A DNA stretch of 64,000 nucleotides from Deltaproteobacteria bacterium (GTDB lineage Bacteria > Myxococcota_C > UBA6777). The stretch is taken from the NCBI GenBank assembly GCA_002731275.1, contig PCBK01000114.1, positions 1-64,000 on the forward strand, given 5' to 3'. The notes below the pieces were generated by a model, which saw nothing but the letters and a program-made list of their open reading frames with translations, was not told the origin of the DNA and searched no databases. This document shows positions 8,978 to 18,274 of the stretch, in pieces (position 1 is the stretch's first letter; each line of letters opens with the position of its first letter). The translations under genes were made by a program, and so were the position numbers.

Positions 8978-10291
8978 GTGACTATGCATATTTGTTTTAT
9001 CTATCCTTCTTACGTCCGCCACGCAGAGGCCAATCCAGAGATCAGAGAGGTCGTCTCCGCAGGGAGTTATCTCGGTTCGCCCACCATGAGCATCGCGCTG
9101 TTGGCGGGTTGTACACCTTCTCGACATGAGGTCTCATTTATCGACGACCGCATCGAGGAGATTCCATTTGATGCTGACTTTGATGTTGTCGCGATGCCTG
9201 TCTTCACTCCCGCTGCGAAGAGGGCGATGGAGATTGGTGATCGATTCCGTGAGCGTGGTGTGAAGGTCATTGTGGGAGGGATTTTCTCCACATTGATGCC
9301 CCAAGAGATGCTGCCCCACGTCGACGCCGTTTGCATCGGTGAAGGAGAGGCTGCTTGGGTGAAAATCCTCGAAGATATCGAGAACAATGAGCTCAAGCCT
9401 ATCTATCAGAGTAAAGACTATGTCAACCTCGCGGAGCTTCCAATGCCTCGCTGGGATCTTTACTTCCAAAAAGAAGGTCCAAATGGCTATCGTTCGATGG
9501 GACCGACTGGTGAAGTCACTGTCGATTATGCACTTCAAATCTCTCGTGGTTGTGCGCTGCGTTGTATGACCTGTGCGATTCCCGAATACATGGGGCGTAA
9601 AATGCGCTTTATGGACCCTGATTGGGTCGCGCGTAACTTCGAAGCCCTGAAGTTTGGTGGAGTCAAGCGCCACATCTCACTGACTGAAGATACTACGAGT
9701 TTCCCCACCGGGAAAGTCAGCAGCCATATGATCGAGACACTTGAAAAAGTGACCGAGATTGGCCCTCGTGTCGCCTACACAGGTGCCAGCCCTGTCCAGG
9801 CTGCGAAGGCTGTCCCTGAGTTCTATCAGTTGCTCAAAAAGCTCGACGCTGTATCTATTTACCTCGTCTTTGGTTTTGACAAGTGGTCGATGAACATCTT
9901 CAGCACTGATCCTGATCCAAAGATGTATCAGCAAACACTCGACGCAGTGAAACGTATCCACGATTCAGGTCTTGGTGTCTACGCTTCTATCCTCGCGGGC
10001 CACGACAACGAAGACGAGTCTGTCTTTGATCGCATCCTTGAGTTTACCGAAAAAGCCAAGATCGATACTGCTGAGTTTGTTATCTTGACACCCTATCCAG
10101 GAACACCCCTGTGGCGCAAGCTCAACCAAGAGGACCGACTGATCACCCGTGATTGGTCCCTCTACAACGATGCCAACCCCACATTCCAACCGGCGAATTA
10201 CAGCGCTGACCGTCTGCGAGAAGGCTACATCTACTTGTGGCACGAATTTTACCGCCGCAACGAGCGTTCACGTCACGCTATCCAGGTCTGA
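8978..10291 (+). CDS. B12-binding domain radical SAM protein
   Basis: 437 residues. N-terminal cobalamin-binding Rossmann domain (about 1-150; the glycine-rich VIVGGIFSTLM and CIGEGE motifs are typical), then a radical SAM TIM-barrel with the cluster motif CALRCMTC (CX3CX2C, near residues 193-200) that binds [4Fe-4S] and SAM. No DxHxxG cobalamin motif is visible, as in many class B enzymes. Such proteins methylate or rearrange unactivated carbons in lipids, tetrapyrroles and natural products; the substrate cannot be read here. The start is either GTG 8978 (GGAG 4 bases upstream) or ATG 8984 (GGAG 10 bases upstream). Neighbours handle lipids and glycosyl transfer, so a lipid substrate is a reasonable guess. 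Confidence 0.85.
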   Translation: MTMHICFIYPSYVRHAEANPEIREVVSAGSYLGSPTMSIALLAGCTPSRHEVSFIDDRIEEIPFDADFDVVAMPVFTPAAKRAMEIGDRFRERGVKVIVGGIFSTLMPQEMLPHVDAVCIGEGEAAWVKILEDIENNELKPIYQSKDYVNLAELPMPRWDLYFQKEGPNGYRSMGPTGEVTVDYALQISRGCALRCMTCAIPEYMGRKMRFMDPDWVARNFEALKFGGVKRHISLTEDTTSFPTGKVSSHMIETLEKVTEIGPRVAYTGASPVQAAKAVPEFYQLLKKLDAVSIYLVFGFDKWSMNIFSTDPDPKMYQQTLDAVKRIHDSGLGVYASILAGHDNEDESVFDRILEFTEKAKIDTAEFVILTPYPGTPLWRKLNQEDRLITRDWSLYNDANPTFQPANYSADRLREGYIYLWHEFYRRNERSRHAIQV

Positions 10292-10394
10292 CCCCTTTTT
10301 CCCCTACACTCTCCGTACCAACCCTATCTTGTATGATCTCGTACGCTCATTGAGGACATCGCAGCGCGATATCCACAATGTTGTATGTAGACGT

Positions 10395-11216
10395 TTACTG
10401 TGCGTTCACTGGATGATCTGGAGGCAGTCCATCGGGCTTGGTGTAGATGGTCTCAATAGGCGCATCAAGCCTTAGAATGGCGATTAAACTTACCCCCCTT
10501 ACAAATGGGGTTTTGGATTGTTTTCTTAACGCGCGAATCAAGACACGAGCTTCACTGGCAAAGAGCCTCTTCAGTGTACTGTTGACGACTGCTGAAGGTT
10601 GGTCAAAGTCACTCTGGCTGCTGTCTCTTCCGCGTGTCCACTTACCGAGTGTACGCACTGTTTTGACGGCAGGGTACAGTAGACTATTATAATACGATAC
10701 GAGGAGCGGCGTGACTGGCATATCGCGCCAAATGCGTTCAAATCGCTCGAATGTGTAACGTCTGTAGTGTTCGAACTGCTCATCATGTACACTCCACAAG
10801 GCTGGCTCTGCGGGAACTGTCAGGAGCGCATATCCGCCTGTGGGGAGGAGGGAGAGTCCCTGGGAGAGCAAGGCAAAGTCGTCTTCGACGTGTTCAAGGA
10901 CGTCCATCATCGTGATCAATTTGGGGGTCGTGTTCAGCTGCTCTTTTAGGTTTTCGATATGTGCATTGATGAATGTGACCGAGGGAAAACGTTGTTTCGC
11001 TTTTTGAATCGCGATAGAGGACACATCCACACCAACACAGCGGTATGTCTCTGCGAGGTATGCGATGTTGGCACCTGTCCCGCAACCAATATCGAGGATC
11101 TCTTCTCCTGGTGGGAGCAGGTCTTCGATGAGACGTCTCATGATCGTCCTGCGTGCGACGAACCACCAGTGCTTTTCTTCGATGGCCTCGTGTAGATCAA
11201 ATTGTTCTTTTTGCAT
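10395..11216 (-). CDS. class I SAM-dependent methyltransferase
   Basis: 273 residues. Seven-strand Rossmann methyltransferase with motif I EEILDIGCGTGAN at about residues 38-50, motif II acidic residue in VGVDVSS, motif IV MMDVLEHVEDD at about 100-110 and the post-motif LLPTGGYALLTVPAE. The short segment around PVTPLLVSYYNSLLYPAVK is hydrophobic and may touch a membrane or lipid substrate. ATG 11216 faces away from the GT2 gene at 11471, so the two may share a divergent promoter region. Substrate unknown; proteins of this layout are common in polyketide, O-antigen and prenyl-lipid loci. Confidence 0.85.
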   Translation of the reverse strand: MQKEQFDLHEAIEEKHWWFVARRTIMRRLIEDLLPPGEEILDIGCGTGANIAYLAETYRCVGVDVSSIAIQKAKQRFPSVTFINAHIENLKEQLNTTPKLITMMDVLEHVEDDFALLSQGLSLLPTGGYALLTVPAEPALWSVHDEQFEHYRRYTFERFERIWRDMPVTPLLVSYYNSLLYPAVKTVRTLGKWTRGRDSSQSDFDQPSAVVNSTLKRLFASEARVLIRALRKQSKTPFVRGVSLIAILRLDAPIETIYTKPDGLPPDHPVNAQ

Positions 11217-11470
11217 CTTGACTCATTCATTTGGGGAGAGGAAGACGGGCGGTTGTGTTCTCAGTCATTGTAGCACTTTTTGTTGGTTTTGGAACAATCT
11301 TCGTGGCTGGTTTGCAATCCTTTGATACTTCTCGTATAAGTGCTGTGAGGTGAGAATTGTTCACCCATGCCATTGGATGCTTTTTGATTCCGACGGCTTC
11401 GTTCTTTCCATCCAACGGTCCAGGTCGTTTTTCTTGGGCTGGTCTTACCAAGTGTAGAAGGGAACATTCT

Positions 11471-12451
11471 GTGAAAACACTGGACGTCGTGATCCCCATT
11501 TACAATGAAGAAGAGAATTTACCAGAGCTTACGCGGAGATTGACCGATGTTTGCAACGGACTTGCTGATACTTCTTGGCGTGTATTGTACGTCAACGATG
11601 GTAGCCGCGATGCATCCGTCGCGATCATACGGCAGCAAAATGCCGAAGACTCCCGCATTCAGCTTGTCGAACTCTCGCGCAACTTTGGTCATCAAGCTGC
11701 CATCTCGGCAGGGCTTGCGCTCTGTGATGCGGACGCTGTTGTCTTGATGGACGGTGATTTGCAAGATCCACCAGAGGTGATTCCCCAACTGTTGGAAGCC
11801 TGGGAAGATGGAGGTGAGGTCATTTTGGCGGCACGTCGCTCCAGGCAGGAGCGCGGGATTCGTAGACTTGGATTTGATCTTTTTCACGCGGTCTTTGGAT
11901 GGATCAGTGACTTTCCCATCCCTGCGCAAGCGGGCGTGTTTGGATTGTTGGACAGACAGGCGCTCAACGAGTTCAACCAGCTCTCAGAGAAAAATCGATT
12001 TATCCCAGGGATGAGAGCCTGGATAGGGTTTGATCAACGTCGAGTTCTCTACGATCGCCAAGAGCGCGCAGGTGGAGAACCCAAGCAGACATTGAGTCGG
12101 CTCATTCGCTACGCAATGGACGGGATGTTTAGCTTCTCGTACAAGCCGCTTCGTCTGTTGACTTACACGGGAACGACGATCAGTTTGCTCGGCTTTGGCT
12201 TGGCCAGCTTTTACTTTTTCCGTCGTTTGCTTGGTTTTGAGATCGCGTTTACCGGATTTACAACTCTCGTGACGTTGTTGTTGTTTTTGGGAGGTGTGCA
12301 GCTGATTGGTATTGGTGTTCTTGGTGAGTATCTCGGACGTATCTACGACGAAGTGAAACAACGTCCACTGTATATCATCCGACGCTTTGATGGGCAGACA
12401 CACCAAGACCTCGTTTCTAAGAAAGAAGAGGGGAGCCGGATGGAATCGTAG
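11471..12451 (+). CDS. GT2 family polyprenyl-phosphate glycosyltransferase (DPM1/GtrB-like)
   Basis: Transfers a sugar from a nucleotide donor to a polyprenyl phosphate at the inner membrane (family inference). I start it at GTG 11471, which has AAGGGA 7 bases upstream and begins directly with the GT-A fold (KTLDVVIPIYNEEENLP); the longer frame from 11357 adds 38 residues without homologous character. The DxD-type motif is in LMDGDLQDPPE. Two C-terminal membrane helices (after MFSFSYKPLRL, about residues 230-295) are typical of GtrB/ArnC-type enzymes that hand the lipid-linked sugar to a GT-C transferase. No GT-C gene lies next to it. About 327 residues, the normal family size. Confidence 0.88.
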   Translation: MKTLDVVIPIYNEEENLPELTRRLTDVCNGLADTSWRVLYVNDGSRDASVAIIRQQNAEDSRIQLVELSRNFGHQAAISAGLALCDADAVVLMDGDLQDPPEVIPQLLEAWEDGGEVILAARRSRQERGIRRLGFDLFHAVFGWISDFPIPAQAGVFGLLDRQALNEFNQLSEKNRFIPGMRAWIGFDQRRVLYDRQERAGGEPKQTLSRLIRYAMDGMFSFSYKPLRLLTYTGTTISLLGFGLASFYFFRRLLGFEIAFTGFTTLVTLLLFLGGVQLIGIGVLGEYLGRIYDEVKQRPLYIIRRFDGQTHQDLVSKKEEGSRMES

Positions 12452-12487
12452 AGGGAGAGGGTTGTGGAGTGATTGGGGAAGGGTGTC

Positions 12488-13786
12488 TTATTTGTGTGTT
12501 TCTTCGAGGGTTGAGCTCTCTGGAAGTGGGGGATTGATGACGGGACTGTCTGGGTGAATGACCTCGGTGACTTTGCCATGGTAGTCGACTTTGTAGTGGA
12601 TTTTTGCCCATGAAAACGAGTTCATCGGGATGCTCAACTGCAAGCAGAAGTTTGCGAACAGGTCACCTATGACTGTGATTTTACCCCATGTGAAGAAGCC
12701 CGCATCATCTTTGGGTCGAATGATCAACAAGCTCATGTTGATCACGGTCAAACACAACAAGTAGCTCAATCCAACAATCCCGTATAGCTGAAGTTCCCGG
12801 CTTGGTGCGAGGATAAAGAACGGTGCGATGGTTGTTACCGCAAAGTTCCCAAAGTTACCCCACACCGCGAGATACCAGATGGGGCGTCTATAGAATTTGA
12901 TGTAGAAGACTTGGCGAACGAACCAACGTGTGACCGCGGACATGTCTTTGCACTGTGTGCGGACTGTGTGGTCGAGGTCAGGGATGGGGATGAGTTTGAT
13001 TCTTTTGCCATTGAAGAGATTGCGCAGGTTGTACTGCTGCATCAACTTGTACATGGAGATGTCATCAACAGAAGTGACTTTCCAGTAGTCCGCGACTTTG
13101 AGCTCTTCGAAGGTGCTTCGCCAGATGGCTGTTGCGCCGCCCCATGTTGCGCCTGCGGACATGATCACTTTGGCCTGAAAGGCGGTCAGGCTGGCTTGCA
13201 ATACGTGTGAGAGTCCGGTGTCACTAAGGACGCAGTAGGGGAGTCCTGTTGACACGACGTTTTCGCCAAGATTGAGTGGTTTGATCAGGTGTGTCAGCCA
13301 CGTGGGGCCTGCGTGTGCGTCCGCGTCGGCAAACACAAAGATGTCTGAGCCTTCGTCAGCTTCGATGGCACCGAGCAGGTTTTGGTTCTTTTGACCACAC
13401 GTGGTCGCGAGCCCTGCGATGACGTGGTGGACGTGATCGTACTCATTGGCGAGCCTTTGCACGAGGGCGTGGGCTGGATCTTGTTCTGATTCGGTGCTGA
13501 GGGTCAGACGGTAGGTCCCCTCATAATCTTGCTCTGCGTATCGTCTCAGGACACCTTCAAGTCGATCGGAGAGTCCCTTGAGGGGGACCATTACATGAGC
13601 GCTTGGGAGTGCTGTCGTTTTTTCAAGCTTGGGCTTGATCACGAACGGATACCAGATTTTTGCGTAAAACAAGCTCCCTACAAAGAAGTACAGTTGAGTG
13701 GCGAGTAGGATAGCTGTGAGGAGTAAAAAGATTTGAAAGTACACTTTGGTTGCCTCTTGAACCAGTTGATAGAAGTCAATACACAA
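12488..13786 (-). CDS. GT2 glycosyltransferase, ceramide glucosyltransferase/HpnI-like
   Basis: 432 residues. One N-terminal membrane helix (about 18-45), a GT-A domain with KGLSDRLE, the DxD-like VFADADAHAG (about residue 150) and SVDDISMYKLM as third Asp motif, then TRW resembling the (Q/R)xxRW motif of processive and ceramide glucosyltransferases, then four or so C-terminal helices (about 295-400). The closest families I know are ceramide glucosyltransferase (GT21) and HpnI, which adds N-acetylglucosamine to bacteriohopanetetrol. The longest frame begins with TTG 13786; the true start is unsure. It lies 51 bases after the MMPL exporter gene and probably shares its mRNA. Donor and acceptor are unknown. 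Confidence 0.82.
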   Translation of the reverse strand: MCIDFYQLVQEATKVYFQIFLLLTAILLATQLYFFVGSLFYAKIWYPFVIKPKLEKTTALPSAHVMVPLKGLSDRLEGVLRRYAEQDYEGTYRLTLSTESEQDPAHALVQRLANEYDHVHHVIAGLATTCGQKNQNLLGAIEADEGSDIFVFADADAHAGPTWLTHLIKPLNLGENVVSTGLPYCVLSDTGLSHVLQASLTAFQAKVIMSAGATWGGATAIWRSTFEELKVADYWKVTSVDDISMYKLMQQYNLRNLFNGKRIKLIPIPDLDHTVRTQCKDMSAVTRWFVRQVFYIKFYRRPIWYLAVWGNFGNFAVTTIAPFFILAPSRELQLYGIVGLSYLLCLTVINMSLLIIRPKDDAGFFTWGKITVIGDLFANFCLQLSIPMNSFSWAKIHYKVDYHGKVTEVIHPDSPVINPPLPESSTLEETHK

Positions 13787-13837
13787 GCTCTCGGAGAGCT
13801 CGTGATATTTGTTGATATGCAGGAAGGTCGTGGTGTC

Positions 13838-16333
13838 TTATGACGATGATTGGATGGATTTTACGTCTTCAGACAATTTTTGATATCTTCTGTACGCGAG
13901 CATGGATAAGAGAGTAGAGAGAACGATGAACGCGGAGAGAGTTGTACACAAGATACCAATGGCCGCAAGGCTTCCGATACTTTGGATACCTGCGTGTTGT
14001 GCCGTCATCAACGAACCAAATCCGAGCAGAGAGGTCCCTGCTGCGAGTAGTACCGCGGAGTAAAGGGGGCGTAGGCTCACCCATACGGGGCCTCTACCTT
14101 TTTCTGTCCACCGACGATACATATACACACCGTGGTCGATACCAATCCCTAGTGTAACCGGTAACATAATGATGTTGAATGGGTTCAAGGTGAAGCCAAA
14201 CAACCACATGAAAAAGAGCATGCCCGAGAGTCCAACGACCAGCGGGGCGAGCACCAAAAAGATCCCACCGATGTCCGACCTGAGTGAGATCAAGAGCACC
14301 AGCAACACCGCAATAAACGCGAATAAAACAGCACGTGGGCCATCTCGCGTGAGGAGCATGAACATCTGCGCGAGGATATAGTTGGTGTCTGCAAGCAACA
14401 TCTTGCCACCCATCAACTTTTTGTCGATATCCATCAAGTCACTCGCGTACATGATTGCTCTGTTCCCTTTCATCGGGTCGATGCCTGGAACAACATAGAG
14501 CAGGGGCAAGCCGTTTCCAAGGAACCCTCGCAGGTTGGTCGGCATGTCCTTCATCGTGTAGGGCTTGGCTTGAGAGAGCTTTTTGAGCGTCTCAATGAGC
14601 GGCTTTTTCTCTTCAGGAACAGAGCGGAAAGCCCTGCTTGAGAGTGTCCGATGGATACGCTTGAGTAGTCGATGTTGTGTCTCTGGTGCAGAGGGCAAAA
14701 AGGAGTGGATAGAGTACACTGAGCGTATCGTTTTCCAGTTGCCTGCCTGCCGACCAACTTCAATACCTTTCTGGACCCTGAGCAGGTCTTTATGGCTTTT
14801 TAGCATGATGATGCCTGGCTCGGCTTCACCACCAAAGACGTTCTTTTTGAGCCTTGTGTAGGTTTTGACGGCGTTGGTTTGGCTGATCAACTTCCAGATG
14901 TTGTACTCAAACTTGAGCGCGCCTGTCCATACAACCCCAACTCCACCTGCGAGCATCAACGCACCAAAAAGAAGCCCCGCTGCCCAAGGGAGCGTTTGAG
15001 GTTTCATTTCAAGGCGTAGGACATCCACTTTAGAAGTGTGGCGTTTGGGTTGTGTGTTTTCCACCTCTGGCCCCAGAGAACTTTTACGTTCGAGGATTGC
15101 CGAGAGGGCAGGGAAAACAGACAGCATCGTCACGAGGATGATCAGCAAGCCAATGCCAGCGACCATCCCAAATTGACTGAGCCCTTTAAAGTCTGTCAAC
15201 TGGATGATGAAGAACGCTGCAGCAGACGTCAGTACAGCCACGACACCTGATGCGCCTGTCGAGCTGATCGAGATCTCAAGCGCCGCTGGCAGTGTGTTTG
15301 CGCCTTTGCGTTCTTGGAAGTAGTGCGAGAAGAGATGGATACCGAAGTCGATCCCAAGCCCAAACAAGATGGCGACGATAAACGCCGTCATGATGTTGAT
15401 CTCGCCACCTGTGACGATGCGAATGGCTCCAGCTGTCCACAGAACACCGAACAACAGTGGGAGTCCAATCAGCGCGAGAGAGCGTTTACGTCGCGTGTAC
15501 AAGAGCAACAAGATCAGGACACTTCCCAAGGAAAAGAGAGAGGCCTGAATGAGCTGACGGTTTTGATATTTGTCATCCTCATATCGCACCGAGTATCGAC
15601 CTGTATAGTTGATTTTGACACCCGCCCCATACCGTTTGGGGTGCGCTGTGAGGGTTTCTTTTACGGTCTTTTGGAGCGCACCAAGCATTCGCTTGATAAA
15701 GGGGAGGTCGCTCTCCTGTCCTTTGACCTGCAAAAAGATCACCGCGAGCTTTCCGTCTTTGGTTCCGATCAATCCAGAGCCCTTCATATCGGAGGGGTGG
15801 AGGTTGTACTTTTTGATCAGATCATCGAATTTGACGGGTTTGGGCTTCTCGTCATCTGGACCGCTCAGATCGACAACCAGCGGGTTTCGCTTTCGCGACT
15901 CGTATTTGATATAGCGCTTGAGCGCTTTGAGTCGCTTGTTGAGGTCTTTGAGGTCTTTTGGCTTGACGAGGTACAGTGCTCGATCCCGAATATACGGGTC
16001 GATTTTGTAGTACTGTACAAATCGCACATACGTCTTGAGTTTGGAGAATTTCTCTCCAAGTGTTTCTGTCAGGCGCTTGACCCCTTTGGGGTCTTTGCCT
16101 TCCACAACAACCATGCTAAATCCAAGCCCACCGACCTTTTTGGTGATGGCTTCGAGGCCTCGGATAGAGCGATAGTGATCGGGAAGCAGGGCTGCAAAAT
16201 CCCCTCGGATCTTGATCCCTGTGGCAAGAAACACGGAGATGATAGAGATGAGGATGGCAATCCCCAAGATCAGCCAGGGGCGGCGGACCGAAAAGGATAC
16301 CCATTTGTGGGCGAGGCTGTTCCAGAAGGTCAT
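13838..16333 (-). CDS. MMPL/RND-superfamily exporter (HpnN-like)
   Basis: About 831 residues from ATG 16333 (a TTG at 16363 opens a slightly longer frame). Two repeats of RND architecture: helix 1 (about 20-40), a periplasmic loop of some 220 residues, five helices containing LFGLGIDFGIHLFSHY, then helix 7, a second large loop, and five helices containing TLGIGIDHGVYMYRRW. The Gly-Ile-Asp motifs in both halves are the proton-relay type positions of MMPL proteins. Members move lipids or lipid conjugates out of the inner membrane: MmpL in mycobacteria, HpnN for hopanoids. Placed between a radical SAM gene and an HpnI-like transferase, so export of a modified lipid is the likely role (inference). 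Confidence 0.87.
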   Translation of the reverse strand: MTFWNSLAHKWVSFSVRRPWLILGIAILISIISVFLATGIKIRGDFAALLPDHYRSIRGLEAITKKVGGLGFSMVVVEGKDPKGVKRLTETLGEKFSKLKTYVRFVQYYKIDPYIRDRALYLVKPKDLKDLNKRLKALKRYIKYESRKRNPLVVDLSGPDDEKPKPVKFDDLIKKYNLHPSDMKGSGLIGTKDGKLAVIFLQVKGQESDLPFIKRMLGALQKTVKETLTAHPKRYGAGVKINYTGRYSVRYEDDKYQNRQLIQASLFSLGSVLILLLLYTRRKRSLALIGLPLLFGVLWTAGAIRIVTGGEINIMTAFIVAILFGLGIDFGIHLFSHYFQERKGANTLPAALEISISSTGASGVVAVLTSAAAFFIIQLTDFKGLSQFGMVAGIGLLIILVTMLSVFPALSAILERKSSLGPEVENTQPKRHTSKVDVLRLEMKPQTLPWAAGLLFGALMLAGGVGVVWTGALKFEYNIWKLISQTNAVKTYTRLKKNVFGGEAEPGIIMLKSHKDLLRVQKGIEVGRQAGNWKTIRSVYSIHSFLPSAPETQHRLLKRIHRTLSSRAFRSVPEEKKPLIETLKKLSQAKPYTMKDMPTNLRGFLGNGLPLLYVVPGIDPMKGNRAIMYASDLMDIDKKLMGGKMLLADTNYILAQMFMLLTRDGPRAVLFAFIAVLLVLLISLRSDIGGIFLVLAPLVVGLSGMLFFMWLFGFTLNPFNIIMLPVTLGIGIDHGVYMYRRWTEKGRGPVWVSLRPLYSAVLLAAGTSLLGFGSLMTAQHAGIQSIGSLAAIGILCTTLSAFIVLSTLLSMLAYRRYQKLSEDVKSIQSSS

Positions 16334-16373
16334 ATCGTGACTCTTGGCTCCTCTCGTGGTCAAAAGGAGCTTC

Positions 16374-17600
16374 TTAGAATCCCATCAATCCGCAGCAACG
16401 ACGGCAGACAGGCATGATTCCTTCTTTGGTGATGGACTTGCGGAACTTCTTGGATTTTTCGTTGTTCCAGATGTCGAGGATAGACTCCTCTCTGATGTTT
16501 CCGACGATGTAGTCGTGGTAGTCACGACAGTAGCTGACGTCACCGTTGCTGTCGATTTCAACAGTCATGTAGATACTGACACATTGGTCGTATCCAAAGG
16601 TCGCGGAGTGATCGAGGTAGTATTTTTCGATCTCTTCGGCGCCCGAAACGCGGGGCATCATGACAGGAGGACACTTTCCTGATTTTTCCCACTTGGACCA
16701 CAACTCGTCGTATTTGTCGAGGAGTTTGCTGTAGTCAAAGTCTTTCCAGGTCCCGATCCATCCGTAGTGTGTCTTGGGTTTGAAACCAAAACGACGCTCG
16801 AAGTCGTGGGTGTGCTCGGCTGCGGACTGTGCGTCGATCCACCATGTGAGGTACAACATCTGTGCGTCAGCGTATTGGCTGGTGAAGTCGTACAAGTCGG
16901 CGAGGTAGTCGATGTTGTAGCTCGTGATGCAGCTGATGGGGACGAGGTAGGGGAAGGTCTGTCCGCGCGCTTTCTTACCGTCGGAGATGGCCTTGAGACC
17001 TGCTTCAACAGCCTTGAAGTTGTCGTGTTTTTTCGACACACCAGGGCGTTGGGCGTTGTGGATCTCGGGGTTGGGGCCGTCGACACTGACGTGCAAGATC
17101 TTCAAGGTGTCGAGCAACTCTTCTGCGCGCTTGGCAACGTGTGTTCCGTTGGTGACCAAGGAGATGGGCATGCCGCGCTCTTTGATGTAGTAGAGCAGCT
17201 CGATGATGCCTGGGTAGAGCATGGGCTCTCCACCCCAAATGTACCAGATGGGACGTGAGCCTGTCGCCATGACGTCGTCAACGAGTTTCTTGTAGCGCTC
17301 GACGGGAACTTCTCGTTGCTTCAACTCTTTGAGTGGTGTGCCGACGAGGTATCCGTTGTCTCCCCACTGTCCACATGAGTGGCAGCGGAGGTTGCACATA
17401 TCTGTGATGCGCAAACTGACGAGCTCGATTTTATCGCCTGTACCATCGATCTCTTTGTTGCGATGGCGCAGGTTCCAGGACTCCTTCGCTGCTTGGAAGC
17501 GCATGAACGAATATGCTGTTTTCCAATCCTCGCGGAAGGATTTGTAAATGTTCTTGATGAAAAAACTGGGGTTCACTGTGAGTCGACTTCGTGTAGCCAT
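16374..17600 (-). CDS. radical SAM protein with C-terminal SPASM domain
   Basis: 408 residues. The radical SAM motif is CNLRCHSC (CX3CX2C, about residues 69-76), with YIWGGEPMLYPG for SAM binding. The C-terminal SPASM region has CVSIYMTVEIDSNGDVSYC and ends in CRRCCGLMGF, giving cysteines for auxiliary iron-sulfur clusters. SPASM enzymes mature peptides, activate sulfatases or modify small molecules. ATG 17600 follows AAAGGT with good spacing. First gene of a minus-strand set with the MMPL exporter and HpnI-like transferase (gap of 40 bases to the MMPL ATG). No small precursor peptide is evident next to it, which argues for a lipid or sugar substrate rather than a RiPP, but this is inference. 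Confidence 0.87.
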   Translation of the reverse strand: MATRSRLTVNPSFFIKNIYKSFREDWKTAYSFMRFQAAKESWNLRHRNKEIDGTGDKIELVSLRITDMCNLRCHSCGQWGDNGYLVGTPLKELKQREVPVERYKKLVDDVMATGSRPIWYIWGGEPMLYPGIIELLYYIKERGMPISLVTNGTHVAKRAEELLDTLKILHVSVDGPNPEIHNAQRPGVSKKHDNFKAVEAGLKAISDGKKARGQTFPYLVPISCITSYNIDYLADLYDFTSQYADAQMLYLTWWIDAQSAAEHTHDFERRFGFKPKTHYGWIGTWKDFDYSKLLDKYDELWSKWEKSGKCPPVMMPRVSGAEEIEKYYLDHSATFGYDQCVSIYMTVEIDSNGDVSYCRDYHDYIVGNIREESILDIWNNEKSKKFRKSITKEGIMPVCRRCCGLMGF

Positions 17601-18274
17601 GCTGGTTTACCTTTGCTTCGTCGGCAATGAATGCATTCTGATCGCCTATCGCCCCGTCAAATAGAGGGAAGACGTTGTGGACTGCGTCGTTTCTGGTTGT
17701 CTATTCTTGTCTCCAAACACCATCTGAGATTCCCTAAATTTGGAGGGTGTGTTTAGAGAATTGCTAATAAAATCAGCAAGATAGCCTTTGTGGCGGTTGA
17801 GAGCATATCAGGTGTCCCTTGCCATGTCAAGCGAGCGACTGCTTTTCAAGCGCTGTATCTTCTTACTATCCCGCCGCGTGCATGTCAAACTTGTTGGCAT
17901 ATTGTGTGACATACTTTTGTAAGTGACCTTTTTTCCTTGTGTTTCTTAATGTGACTCTCCGGTCTGCTTTTTCTAACTTTTGAAGGCTTTTTTTCTCGTG
18001 CTTTTTCTTTCGCACAGTATGTGTTGCCGGACAACCTGCTCCTGCAAGCCTTGTGCTCGTTTGCAAGGAGACATTTCGATTGCGTGGGGACGATGCATTC
18101 ACGCTGTGATTGATGTTCTAGGGACACAGGGGGACTGCTCAGGTGTGAATATTTTGCACAGTGTGTCGGGGTGTGACGCTCTTGGTTTTCTATCTGAACA
18201 ACTTGCTGTCTGGCTCGTCGTTTGATCTAGTGACCATTCGTTCGGATGAGTTGAATCACTGTAGGAGAAGCGAG
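17601..18274. other. 674-base divergent intergenic region
   Basis: Between the minus-strand radical SAM gene and the plus-strand MFS gene. I see no gene. It is AT-richer than its surroundings with pyrimidine-rich stretches near 17930-18010 and a weak inverted repeat TTGCT / AGCAA near 17760-17790. Promoters for both flanking genes must lie here but none stands out. Confidence 0.4.

Noticed and set aside
15314-16417. 367-codon plus-strand frame opposite the MMPL exporter
   Set aside because: Antisense to a confident 12-helix transporter, no start signal or domain.
16374-17600. RiPP-maturation by the SPASM enzyme with a nearby precursor
   Set aside because: I looked for a short Cys- or Gly-rich open frame within 1 kb on both strands and found none with a ribosome binding site; the neighbours are lipid-type genes.
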